Below, piece after piece: positions 11,155 to 20,430 of a stretch of DNA of 64,000 bases (positions are counted from its first letter, which is position 1; each line of letters opens with the position of its first letter). The position numbers and the translations under genes were made by a program. The stretch is from the NCBI GenBank assembly GCA_949825065.1, contig OX463856.1, positions 844,702-908,701 of the forward strand, written 5' to 3'. The notes beneath the pieces were generated by a model. It made no database searches and was not told where the DNA came from. It saw only the letters and a program-made list of their open reading frames with translations. This DNA is from Odontocerum albicorne (taxonomy: Eukaryota > Arthropoda > Insecta > Trichoptera > Odontoceridae).

Positions 11155-11295
11155 GCAGGTAGGTGACTTGAATGCATGGGTTCACGTCAAAAGGATTGGG
11201 TTAGAATCAGTGGTAGGCAAGTTTGCATGAATTAGTGCAGATATTTAATCTCTGCCAGGAAAGATCCAAATTGTTTTGAAAAGCTTATATTCAAT
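11155..11295 (+). pseudogene. LINE endonuclease-domain remnant (tentative)
   Basis: The plus strand translates as VGDLNAWVHVKRIGLESVVG, close to the GDFNAHVG-type motif of the apurinic-like (EEP) endonuclease of non-LTR retrotransposons. Asp and Asn of that motif are retained. The frame stops soon after. It would be the only N-terminal LINE segment in the window. Confidence 0.4.
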
Positions 11296-11375
11296 TTTTA
11301 TGAAGTTACTAAGAAAATTGGACCTCTTAAAAACTTTAATTGTAGTGAAAATAACTTAACATCTACTGGACATAA

Positions 11376-11383
11376 TACTCGTA
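11376..11383. other. TACTCGTA, candidate excision scar
   Basis: An exact word immediately upstream of the SINE head at 11,385. Confidence 0.4.
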
Positions 11384-11384
11384 C

Positions 11385-11515
11385 CTTTGTGGCCTAGTTG
11401 GTTAAGCCCTGGTCTTCTATCCGGAGATGTCGGGTCTCATGGTCTTCTACCCAAACATGTCGGGTCTCGTGGAGTTCTACCCGGAGATGTCGGGTCTCAT
11501 GGTGCCGAAAAAATA
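11385..11515 (+). mobile_element. tRNA-like SINE head with 30-bp internal triplication
   Basis: TGGCCTAGTTGG is a good A box. A 30-bp segment GGTCTTCTATCCGGAGATGT plus CGGGTCTCAT is then repeated three times with few changes, so the B-box region (GTCGGGTCTCATGG) is triplicated. The family may differ from SINE-1. Confidence 0.5.
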
Positions 11516-11874
11516 AACATGATATTCCAGCTTAGTTTAAGACTTCCTCTGATACCACTACTAGTACGCACCAGACATGCGCGAATGTTGTTGACTGTGC
11601 ATGGGCGGTAGTATTTCTAACACGTACGATGGCGAACTGTGAGTAACTTGCATAAGACTCAATTACTGCAGTAGATGACGATATTTTTCCAGGGCACGCT
11701 ATTTAATATATCCGTACGATGAATCTATGTGTATTGAGGAGTATCATACGACTATATTAATACTATTCTTATACAGTTTACTTCATAATAAATATAATTT
11801 TGAAAACAACTCTGTTGTAAATTTGAAAAATAAATATTTTGCATCTAAGTAGACATACTCGTATATATATAATA

Positions 11875-12200
11875 CATACCATCACACCGTCTCCTTTTCG
11901 GGGATAGGCAGTGAGGACAGAGTGCTAAATATTCATATCGAGACACACATATTTGTTTCTATTAAACTTGATCCAACCAAACTTTCCTTGGTCTACTTCT
12001 ACCGCGCATTCTTCTCACATTTGTATTATTTATTTATTCTGTTAATGTTTCTTCATTTATTAATTTCACATGCCCAAACCATCTCAGAATGATCTCCTAC
12101 ATCTAACTTAACACATCGCATGTGATCTCCTACATCTAACTTAACATCTCAGAATGATCTCCTGCATCTAACTTAACACATCGCATTTAATTAGAAATAA
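11875..12200 (-). mobile_element. LINE-A 3' end
   Basis: The plus strand shows the complement of the LINE-A terminus (ACCATCACACCGTCTCCTTTTCGGGGATAGGCAG), corresponding to a minus-strand YPRKGD-like end. The C-terminal coding complement follows. A local duplication of GATCTCCTACATCTAACTTA sits at 12,090-12,180. Confidence 0.6.
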
Positions 12201-12204
12201 GTAA

Positions 12205-12560
12205 ATTAAACGTTTAATATATTTTTCCACCTAATGAGAAAAATGTGTTGTGAATGTTTCATTAGTTTATTGATAAGGCTTCGAGGCATTACATGACACC
12301 CACTCAGTATCCGGCACCCGGTTATCTGCATCTGAACCCTTGGGGAGGTTAAGGATATACCTGAACAGTGCATCCGCACCCCCCTTTCTCACTGTGATAG
12401 AGATACGGTGATTTGGAGAGCACTTCCAAGTGTTTTCATTCGCCTAGAACCCACTTGATAAGATATTTCGTGTCGCTTTATACGGAGAAAGATTAAATTT
12501 GAATTAAATTGGAAAATAAATTGAAAAACAGAATTATTTATTCTATAAAAGGCAATTTAA
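12205..12560. other. Unrecognised spacer
   Basis: The 12,270-12,480 block is G+C-richer than its surroundings but shows no domain or known repeat. Confidence 0.3.
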
Positions 12561-12564
12561 GGAT

Positions 12565-12780
12565 GTTGACAAAATACATTGTGCATTTATGAACTTGGAA
12601 AAGTTTATGACCACGTGATAAGGGACAAGCTATAGAAAATATTAGATGGATACGATTTGGAATGTAAACTAACACGTGATATTGCGTAATTATAGGCCAA
12701 AAGTGGAGCATATATTAGAGTGAATGGTAAATAAACTTAATCGTTTAATAAAACTGAAGGAACTGTTCAAACTGACACAC
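12565..12780 (+). pseudogene. Non-LTR reverse transcriptase fragment (motif A region)
   Basis: The plus strand reads CAFMNLEKVYDHVIRDKL, which aligns with the F-DLEKAYDRV-R--LW motif around the first catalytic Asp of LINE RTs. GYDLECKLTRDI and GAYIRVNG follow as further RT landmarks. The first catalytic Asp is changed (MNLEK for the usual -DLEK), and stop codons interrupt the frame. Which LINE it came from is unclear. Confidence 0.55.
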
Positions 12781-12873
12781 TTGAGTTTAACTGCGGTTTA
12801 TTTATATTTTACATAATAAGTACAGATAAAAGAAAAATAATAAAAGTTACAGTTTTAAGAGATATTCATTCGT

Positions 12874-12895
12874 ACATACTCGTATGAATTATCAT
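12874..12895. other. Left TSD of the PLE palindrome, split by a TACTCGTA scar
   Basis: Removing the 6 bp CTCGTA (12,879-12,884) leaves ACATATGAATTATCAT, an exact 16-bp match to 17,069-17,084. With the 6 bp in place only 13 bp match. The restored length abuts the element end exactly, which supports both the TSD and the scar being a later insertion. Confidence 0.8.
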
Positions 12896-12899
12896 TGTA

Positions 12900-13035
12900 A
12901 TTTATTTTTAACAAACACTGTTTATTCCACTTTTTTTTATGACGGTATAACCCTACTGGTTTCAAGGCTTTCACCTCATCTTCAGGGGAGCGTAAACAAG
13001 ACTAAATGCTGTTCGGACTGGCACCGATATAGACA
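12900..13035 (-). ncRNA. Hammerhead-ribozyme-like motif in left PLE terminal region
   Basis: The minus strand contains CCCCTGAAGATGAGGTGAAA followed by GCCTTGAAACCAGTAGGG. This fits CUGANGA, a short stem II (GAGG with CCUU), and GAAA. A stem-III-like hairpin (CCAGTAGGGTTATACCG) ends at GTC, a plausible cleavage triplet. PLEs are known to carry hammerhead motifs in their terminal repeats. One arm base differs from the right copy, weakening the stem (CAGTA against TACCG). Stem I is not obvious, so activity is uncertain. Confidence 0.5.
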
Positions 13036-13037
13036 CT

Positions 13038-13670
13038 TCAACGGTTGGAGGCGGGAGGGGTGAGAGGAAGGCTAGGTATAATTTCGGCCAAGAGCGGGGA
13101 GATTTTGGGGAAATAACTATTCAAAAGATGCTCTGATCGGTATACTGACTTAGAAATTTCTAGGGCCTCTAATCTGTCCAATCTATTTCCGTTGCCGCTA
13201 ATATGTAAGAATTTGGCATCATCGATAGAAAAAGTATGATTCTCACGGTGACAATGATTAGCCATTTCAGAATAAATTAGAGGATTTGTTAAAGCAGATT
13301 GGTGTTCACGAAATCTCTTTTCAAAAGATCTTCCTGTCTTTCCTATATAGAAATTATCACAGTCAGCACATAAAAGTTTATACACACCGCTGTTGTTAAG
13401 TATTCCATTTTTGCCTTTCCCATTAAATAAGAGTTTCCGGAGATTAAAGTTAGTGTAAAAAGCTGGCTTTATGTGACTTGGAATATTTTTGGTTATTTCA
13501 TTTGATATATTTTTTATAAATAGGACTTTGCTCCATTTATAGGTATGCTTATAGGTGACGTTAAATATATAATCTTTTATAAGTTTCTTTTTTGTTTTGT
13601 TTTTTAAAAGTGAATCAATGAGGCTTCCAGGATAGCCATTATTTGTAGCAATTTTTTTTTTTATGGTTAT
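13038..13670 (-). pseudogene. PLE GIY-YIG endonuclease and linker, left copy
   Basis: The minus-strand frame gives GVYKLLCADCDNFYIGKTGR, the GIY-YIG signature (GVY, YIG 11 residues on, then R), followed by FEKRFREHQ and a conserved Glu in HCHRENH. It ends LTPPASNR and stop at 13,038. The frame is open upstream to the A-run at about 13,651-13,661 (11 T on the plus strand), so here the RT-to-endonuclease junction is in frame; this copy is instead stopped earlier, in the RT part. Confidence 0.85.
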
Positions 13671-13679
13671 TAATTCCTT

Positions 13680-14830
13680 TTAAAAATTGTCGTCGGTTAA
13701 TGGGACACTGAGCAATCTATGAAGCATACAGTTAAAGGCGGCGAATTTATGATTATTAGGATGGTTAGAAGTTGCTGGAATTATAGAGTCTGAATAAGTA
13801 TTTTTCCTATATATATCAAAGTCAAATGTGCCTTTTTTCCGAGATAATGTTAGGTCCAAGAAATTTAATTTTCCGTCCTGTTCTGTTTCTAATGTAAATT
13901 TTATAAAACTTTCTATAGAATTTAAATATTTAAGAAAATTGTGTAATTGTCTATCGGTACCCGTCCAAACACAAAGAATGTCATCTGCATATCTAAACCA
14001 GCACAAAACATTTTTGGTTAACTTAAACTTACTCCTAAAAATACATTTTTCAAAATAGTTCATAAATATTTCACTCAGAAGGGGAGACAGCGGTGAGCCA
14101 ATAGCTAAACCATTCGTTTGTTTATATATTTGATTGTTGAAGTTAAAATAATTTTGTTTGATGCATAAGTCCATCAGTGAAATCAATTCCGAATTTTTAA
14201 CAAGGTCCTTACTTTTGTCATTTATGATATTTTTTGCGAGCTCTAAGGATCTCCAACCTGGTATGCTTGGATATAGGTTAGTGACATCAAAGGATACCAG
14301 TTTTGCATTATGAGGCATTTCTATGTTTTTTAATTTATCAATTAATTCCAATGAGTTTTTGATTGAGTATTCAGCTTTAAATTGGGTTAGATTATAAAAC
14401 TGTTCTTTGACAAACTTACATATTTTATAGGTTGGTGCCTGGTTATATGAGACTACAGGTCTTATAGGTATATTGTTTTTGTGTAATTTGGCTAAGCCAT
14501 ATAATTGCGGTATTTGTGGATTCATTATACACAAATTCTTTTTAAAATTTTGGTTCATGATGGAGCTACAATTTTTAAGGACGGATTTTACTTTAGTCTG
14601 CAGAGAATTTAAAGGGCTGGTTTTTATTACTTGAAATTTATTGTTATTCAGAAAATCTAGGACTTTTTCTTCATAATCCTTTCTATGAAATATAACTATT
14701 GATTCACCTTTGTCTGCCTTGGTTAATGTTAAATTATTATCTTTCAAAGTCTTTTTGATGTTCATGGCCGTGGCTAGTTCCTTCCGGGCGATGTTATTCA
14801 CTTGACACATGGCGATGGATTTCTTGATTA
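13680..14830 (-). pseudogene. PLE reverse transcriptase, left copy (premature stop)
   Basis: The 376-codon frame from Met at 14,810 spans the PLE RT core: motif A VSFDVTNLYPSIP, motif B NGLAIGSPLSPLLSEIF and the catalytic FRYADDILC (YADD codons at 13,980-13,991). The upstream part present in the right copy is missing because the palindrome centre cuts it. The frame ends in DDNF-stop at 13,680: AAA (Lys in the other copy) has become TAA by one substitution. Downstream coding remains open to the GIY-YIG domain. Without the N-terminus and with this stop the copy is not functional. Confidence 0.9.
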
Positions 14831-16318
14831 CTAAATAAATTAAAATGTGACCAGATTGACGGAATACCTAACACTAACACAAGCGACAAAAGTCAAGATT
14901 TAAAATTCGCAGAAAAAGTGTTTAACCTATCGAACCATAAATTTAGGGATGAAGAACTGGACCTTTTGTCAAAAGGGCTCAAATATTCCCTAATTCAAAA
15001 AAATGTTCCCAACCAAATAGAGCAGCTCGCTGTGGACGCTGTTGCACTACTTCGTAATGAGGACAAAAATGTGCAATACAAGTGTGCAGCCGACATCAAG
15101 AAATACATCGCCATGTGTCAAGTGAATAACATCACCCGGAAGGAACTAGCCACGGCCATGAACATCAAAAAGACTTTGAAAGATAATAATTTAACATTAA
15201 CCAAGGCAGACAAAGGTGAATCAATAGTTATATTTCATAGAAAGGATTATGAAGAAAAAGTCCTAGATTTTCTGAATAACAATAAATTTCAAGTAATAAA
15301 AACCAGCCCTTTAAATTCTCTGCAGACTAAAGTAAAATCCGTCCTTAAAAATTGTAGCTCCATCATGAACCAAAATTTTAAAAAGAATTTGTGTATAATG
15401 AATCCACAAATACCGCAATTATATGGCTTAGCCAAATTACACAAAAACAATATACCTATAAGACCTGTAGTCTCATATAACCAGGCACCAACCTATAAAA
15501 TATGTAAGTTTGTCAAAGAACAGTTTTATAATCTAACCCAATTTAAAGCTGAATACTCAATCAAAAACTCATTGGAATTAATTGATAAATTAAAAAACAT
15601 AGAAATGCCTCATAATGCAAAACTGGTATCCTTTGATGTCACTAACCTATATCCAAGCATACCAGGTTGGAGATCCTTAGAGCTCGCAAAAAATATCATA
15701 AATGACAAAAGTAAGGACCTTGTTAAAAATTCGGAATTGATTTCACTGATGGACTTATGCATCAAACAAAATTATTTTAACTTCAACAATCAAATATATA
15801 AACAAACGAATGGTTTAGCTATTGGCTCACCGCTGTCTCCCCTTCTGAGTGAAATATTTATGAACTATTTTGAAAAATGTATTTTTAGGAGTAAGTTTAA
15901 GTTAACCAAAAATGTTTTGTGCTGGTTTAGATATGCAGATGACATTCTTTGTGTTTGGACGGGTACCGATAGACAATTACACAATTTTCTTAAATATTTA
16001 AATTCTATAGAAAGTTTTATAAAATTTACATTAGAAACAGAACAGGACGGAAAATTAAATTTCTTGGACCTAACATTATCTCGGAAAAAAGGCACATTTG
16101 ACTTTGATATATATAGGAAAAATACTTATTCAGACTCTATAATTCCAGCAACTTCTAACCATCCTAATAATCATAAATTCGCCGCCTTTAACTGTATGCT
16201 TCATAGATTGCTCAGTGTCCCATTAACCGACGACAATTTTAAAAAGGAATTAATAACCATAAAAAAAAAATTGCTACAAATAATGGCTATCCTGGAAGCC
16301 TCATTGATTCACTTTTAA
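14828..16318 (+). pseudogene. PLE reverse transcriptase, right copy (frameshifted)
   Basis: Open from about 14,828 (the previous in-frame stop is TGA at 14,825), through a GTG at 14,918, to 16,318. The N-terminal part (NLSNHKFRDEELDLLSKGLK) precedes the RT core; motif A begins near 15,630, NGLAIGSP near 15,808, and YADD is at 15,932-15,943. After ELITIKKK the run of A at 16,261-16,270 is 10 nt, against 11 in the left arm. The loss shifts the frame, which ends in LEASLIHF. The true PLE start is absent, so the copy is 5'-truncated as well. Confidence 0.9.
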
Positions 16319-16884
16319 AAAACAAAACAAAAAAGAAACTTATAAAAGATTATATATTTAACGACACCTATAAGCATACCTATAAATGGAGCAAAGTCCT
16401 ATTTATAAAAAATATATCAAATGAAATAACCAAAAATATTCCAAGTCACATAAAGCCAGCTTTTTACACTAACTTTAATCTCCGGAAACTCTTATTTAAT
16501 GGGAAAGGCAAAAATGGAATACTTAACAACAGCGGTGTGTATAAACTTTTATGTGCTGACTGTGATAATTTCTATATAGGAAAGACAGGAAGATCTTTTG
16601 AAAAGAGATTTCGTGAACACCAATCTGCTTTAACAAATCCTCTAATTTATTCTGAAATGGCTAATCATTGTCACCGTGAGAATCATACTTTTTCTATCGA
16701 TGATGCCAAATTCTTACATATTAGCGGCAACGGAAATAGATTGGACAGATTAGAGGCCCTAGAAATTTCTAAGTCAGTATACCGATCAGAGCATCTTTTG
16801 AATAGTTATTTCCCCAAAATCTCCCCGCTCTTGGCCGAAATTATACCTAGCCTTCCTCTCACCCCTCCCGCCTCCAACCGTTGA
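16273..16884 (+). pseudogene. PLE linker and GIY-YIG endonuclease, right copy
   Basis: Starting after the A-run, this +1 frame is uninterrupted from ATNNGYPGSLIDSLL through an IPSHIKPAFYTNFNLRKLL linker to the GIY-YIG domain (GVYKLL...YIGKTGR...FREH) and stops after PPASNR. The GIY-YIG nuclease nicks target DNA to prime reverse transcription in PLEs. The domain appears intact, with Tyr, Gly, Arg and Glu positions present, but it is detached from the RT by the 1-nt deletion. Confidence 0.9.
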
Positions 16885-16917
16885 AGTGTCTATATCGGTG
16901 CCAGTCCGAACAGCATT

Positions 16918-17026
16918 TAGTCTTGTTTACGCTCCCCTGAAGATGAGGTGAAAGCCTTGAAACCGGTAGGGTTATACCGTCATAAAAAAAGTGGAATAAA
17001 CAGTGTTTGTTAAAAATAAATTACAA
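16918..17026 (+). ncRNA. Hammerhead-ribozyme-like motif in right PLE terminal region
   Basis: CCCCTGAAGATGAGGTGAAA, then GCCTTGAAACCGGTAGGG, then TTATACCGTCATAAA. The order is CUGANGA core, stem II GAGG/CCUU, GAAA, stem-III-like hairpin CGGTA/TACCG with one extra C, and a GTC cleavage triplet. It lies downstream of the ORF on the sense strand, as expected in a PLE terminal repeat. Stem I pairing was not found by eye. Confidence 0.55.
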
Positions 17027-17068
17027 TGTCTTTAAACCTCCACAACGTTAATGCCTTAACTATAAACA

Positions 17069-17084
17069 ACATATGAATTATCAT
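17069..17084. other. Right TSD of the PLE palindrome
   Basis: ACATATGAATTATCAT, the uninterrupted partner of the left copy at 12,874-12,895. Confidence 0.8.
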
Positions 17085-17189
17085 ATAACATTGTATTACC
17101 CTTTATTCATCATGTTTAGTTTTTGTGGGAAGATACCGTAAACATGCTGACCGTTTACGGTAGTTTACGATATCTATGGTTATATACCG

Positions 17190-17580
17190 CACAAAGGGGC
17201 ATGGAGAGATGCATATTGGGATATACTAAAAGAGACCGTAAACGAAACACCTGGATTCACAATATAACAAGGGTAGATTGAAAGAAAGTACGTAGAAAAC
17301 GTTATAAAGATGTGCAAAAGAATGAAGTGGCAATGTGCCGGACACGTAGCTAGCATGTCAGACTCCCGATGGACATCTAAAATAATTCAATGGTACCCAA
17401 GAGGCATAAAGCGGCCCAGAAGAAGACCGAAGGTACGTTGGATAGATGAAATCAGGAAACATGGCAGCATCACATGGCATCAACGAGCAAAAAACCGAAC
17501 TACGAGTACTTAGAGTCAACTTGGGGAAACCTTCATCCAGCAGTGGATCAACCCTGGTTGACAGTGATGATTTTGATGAT
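17190..17580 (+). pseudogene. LINE-B C-terminal end and 3' tail
   Basis: ERCILGYTKRDRKRNTWI, then after a shift WQCAGHVASMSDSRWTSKI, IIQWYPRGIKRPRRRPKVRW and IDEIRKHGSITWH. This is the post-RT region of an RTE-like LINE. The 3' end is TGGATCAACCCTGGTTGACA followed by a (GAT)n-type tail (GATGATTTTGATGATGAT), a common LINE terminus. A TACGAGTA scar interrupts the coding remnant at 17,501. Confidence 0.75.
17501..17508. other. TACGAGTA scar inside LINE-B
   Basis: Deleting CGAGTA restores collinearity with the LINE-B copies at 47.7 kb (CCGAACTGTTTGGAGTCAAC) and 58.3 kb (CCAAACTATATGGAATCAAC). The copies then have equal length, so this is a 6-bp insertion at a TA. Confidence 0.7.
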
Positions 17581-17589
17581 GATACCGTA

Positions 17590-18554
17590 AATTAACAAGG
17601 AATTCTTATTTGAAGTATTGTAAATCAGATTATCAAATGTGTCAATTATATGTGTATAATCCCGAATAATATTTGGTACAGAAATATGGTCCTAAAGAGA
17701 AAACGCAAACTGGTGAGTTGAACAAGTTAAAGGCAGTCAAAATAGTTTTAATGAATTATTACTCACTGTGTATTATCATTTCTAAAATTTTTTTTTCAGT
17801 CTGGTGCTCACTTAAGGCCTCATAAATATAATTATGGTTGGTCGGAAAAGATTGCCGCATGGTAGTAGTCCCACAATGTTGTGCTGTATGCAAAGAAAGT
17901 GTTACACACTGTTCCCTCGATGCTGCTGTAGCAAACAGACCTTATTTGTTTAGTATTGATGAGTTTGTGCCTCAAGTTAGACCGCCCTAAAGGAATGTTT
18001 TCTCTCTAAACGGTGATTTATAGTCTAACGGTCCTCAACAGTCCTTTGAAATAAATACTTTTAACACGCTTGGAACAATAAACGTATTGAAGAGATGTCT
18101 GAAAATATACGATATTGATTATCATTTGTTTTCCTACATGATCCCCTCTCCTCCCTCCTTCTCGCTCCTCCCTCCTCCCCTTGTCCCAAGATCCCTCAAG
18201 TGATGTGTGTAGTGTTTAACCTTTTTGAAGATTAGGTCAAAGTTCAATTTGCTGATGTAAATGAGTCTCCATCCCTCTCCCGCTGACTGAGTGCCAGTTT
18301 ATGTCTTCTTGCACACAAAATAACTGTAAGGTATTACTTAAAACAAATTATTCTGGATAGACAAGAGAGAAAACACGACTGAATAAAACCTTTCAATATT
18401 TAATAAATCGGTTCCTAACATAACATATGTGGTCTCGAAAAACCAAATTTTAAGAAAATACAGTAAGGTCAAAGTGTACTGATCATGTCTGAAACCAATC
18501 ATGCCTTATAGAATATTATTTAGAGCAGATACAACAAAAACAAAAAGTCTGCTT
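17590..18554. other. Spacer with a pyrimidine tract
   Basis: No gene is recognised. A strand-asymmetric C/T tract (CCCCTCTCCTCCCTCCTTCT and onward) lies at 18,140-18,190. Otherwise it is A+T-rich. Confidence 0.35.
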
Positions 18555-18559
18555 AAAAC

Positions 18560-18722
18560 TAATTAACTGAAAACCCTCAGGGCCATTCTAGGAAAACCCT
18601 CAATTCCATTCCGGCAAAACTCTCAAGGCCATTCCGGAAAAACCCTCAGAGACATTCCGGGAAAACTCTCAGGGCCATTACGGAAAACCTCTCAGAGCCA
18701 TTCCGGGAAAAACTCTTCGAGA
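18560..18722. repeat. Degenerate 23-24-bp minisatellite, 6-7 copies
   Basis: The unit is like CCATTCCGGAAAAACCCTCA plus AGG. Each contains TTCCGGAA or a variant, a near-palindrome. The copies are well diverged. Confidence 0.8.
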
Positions 18723-18994
18723 CTAAGTTGGAAACTCCCGTATTTAAGAAATATGTAAACTAGAGGATAATGTGAGATGGTATTGAAATTGTAGATGACA
18801 CTGACGAAACCACATCAAAATAATGGATCACACAAGAGTTCCCTTTGTGGCAATGCATAGAGTATCCGCTGGCAATCGTCCCCCAAGAAGACTTCCAAAA
18901 AGGTTTATGGGAAGTCAGCATCTCGAGAGTCCTGATGATACAAGTTTTCAATACAAATCCAATTATTTCCTAGTGAAATCCTTTTTTCTACCTT

Positions 18995-19038
18995 GGTCAT
19001 GGTCATGGTCATGGTCATGGTCATGGTCATGGTCATGG
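18995..19038. repeat. (GGTCAT)n microsatellite
   Basis: About seven perfect hexamer units. It gives a spurious SWSWSW peptide in one frame. Confidence 0.95.
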
Positions 19039-19254
19039 ATGATCTTGTCAAATTAGTCATTGTTTATTTTTAGTAATGTATCGTTTTTTTCTCTACGTCG
19101 AAAACGTAAATCACCCCCTTTTAACTTGACACTTAGTATAAAACATGTGTGGCTGACAGAAATAAATCAGTCGGCCATATAGGTACATACTTGTATTACC
19201 ATTTGACAATGAATCCATCATATTGTACAATAAAAGTATAAAGAAATTCTTATT

Positions 19255-19640
19255 CTTCTTCCCAGTGTCAGTCAGGTCGCCCCAACGTTGAATATCACTT
19301 GAGAGTAGACATCTTTGTCCCCGGCATCCCAAAAAATATCTCCAACGCCCCTTGTGCCAGTCCAATCACATATATTGAGGAACCAGGAGATTTGCCTCCT
19401 GCCAACACCTCTTCGGCCTTCTATTTTGCCTTGGATGATCAGGTGCAGTAATTTGTAAATTGCTCCTCTAAGTACATGACCCAAGTAGGACACCTTTCGG
19501 ATTTTAATATTAGTCAGCAACTCTCTATCAACTTTGGCTCTTTAAAGAACCCTCGTGCTGCTGACCATATCCGTCCAGGGTATCCGCAGCATTCTCCGGT
19601 GCATCCACATTTCGAATGCTTCCAGTCGGTTCATACTACT
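19255..19640 (-). pseudogene. LINE-C C-terminal end
   Basis: The minus strand reads NRLEAFEMWMHRRMLRIPWTD-like sequence (about 19,640-19,560), then LLTNIKIRKVSYLGHVLRGA, LHLIIQGKIEGRRGVGRRQI and SWFLNICDWTGT, ending VIFNVGAT. This is the well-known tail of insect endonuclease-RT LINEs. Sister copies lie at 28.8 kb (minus) and 32.4-32.8 kb (plus). It has no RT core and is non-functional. Confidence 0.8.
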
Positions 19641-19644
19641 TACT

Positions 19645-20315
19645 TATACTTATAAAGCAATAAGTAAATTTTAAAGATAAGTAAAATAAATATAAGGAAC
19701 ATAGTTGTAAAAATAAATAAATAAATTTCGAAAGTTTTGATGGCCAAAGTAAACGAGAAAAGGAAACAGTATTTGTAAAAAATATATGTTTAAATTTTTC
19801 GGCGTAAATCAGTGTTACCTTAAGTTTCTTTTAATGCCCTTTTCATCTTCTAAGAATTTTATACGAAACACGATCAATTTAGAAAGGGAAATAAAATATT
19901 TTTCTACGAAATGTTTATTGAGTGTAACAACAGTCCCCAATCCCTCCCTCCCTCCCTCCCACTGAATACAGATTCTTTTGCAAATTCTCGAGGTGACATT
20001 CGCCAATTCGAAAAAAACACGTTCACCAAAAAAGATAATAAAGCCTGTGTTTATTTTGTATTTTTACCGCTCTCCTGTTATATTCCTGAATAGAAATAAT
20101 TCTGAGTAAACAAACTCCACACACACACACACTTCTTATTTTTCTGATTCTTCTATGATTCCTTTTTTCCACAAGTATATCCCATTCAAGTGTTTGTTCC
20201 CACTCACATCTGTATTTAGCTTTTCCCGCAAATGTGACGGTTCACATCAGTAATTTTTACTTTCAACTTCGACGTATCAGAATGAAGCAATGACGTGTAA
20301 AACTATCGAAATACA
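19645..20315. other. A+T-rich spacer with short simple repeats
   Basis: It holds a (CCCT)n run at about 19,938-19,960 and (AC)n at about 20,117-20,131. The 60-82 codon frames here have no relatives or domains. Confidence 0.35.
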
Positions 20316-20430
20316 TACATATCATCACGCCATTTTCATTGAAGTAGGTAGAAAAGACAAAGCGCCTGACTCCCCAATCACGAAATAATTCATTCGTCTC
20401 CTCCACATCCATACATCTTCTCAAATCTTA
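20316..20430 (-). repeat. LINE-A 3' terminal fragment
   Basis: The complement of the LINE-A terminus: CATCACGCCATTTTCATTGAAGTAGG and onward to CTCCACATCCATACATC, the same order as at 46.8, 48.8 and 56.1 kb. Confidence 0.6.

Larger units (their letters stand above)
12896..17068. mobile_element. Palindromic Penelope-like retroelement insertion, 4.2 kb
   Basis: Two PLE copies lie head to head. The left arm (about 12,896-14,830) is minus strand and the right arm (about 15,097-17,025) plus strand; they are nearly identical over about 1.9 kb. The core 14,831-15,096 belongs to the right copy and holds extra N-terminal coding sequence. The right end carries an additional 42-bp block (17,027-17,068) ending TATAAACA. 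The flanks are a 16-bp TSD. Each copy encodes RT plus a GIY-YIG endonuclease followed by a terminal region with a hammerhead-like motif, the canonical endonuclease-bearing PLE layout. Both ORFs are broken, by different lesions. Confidence 0.9.

Noticed and set aside
13828..16095. 76-codon frames antisense to the PLE RT in both arms
   Set aside because: They are mirror shadows of the RT coding sequence.
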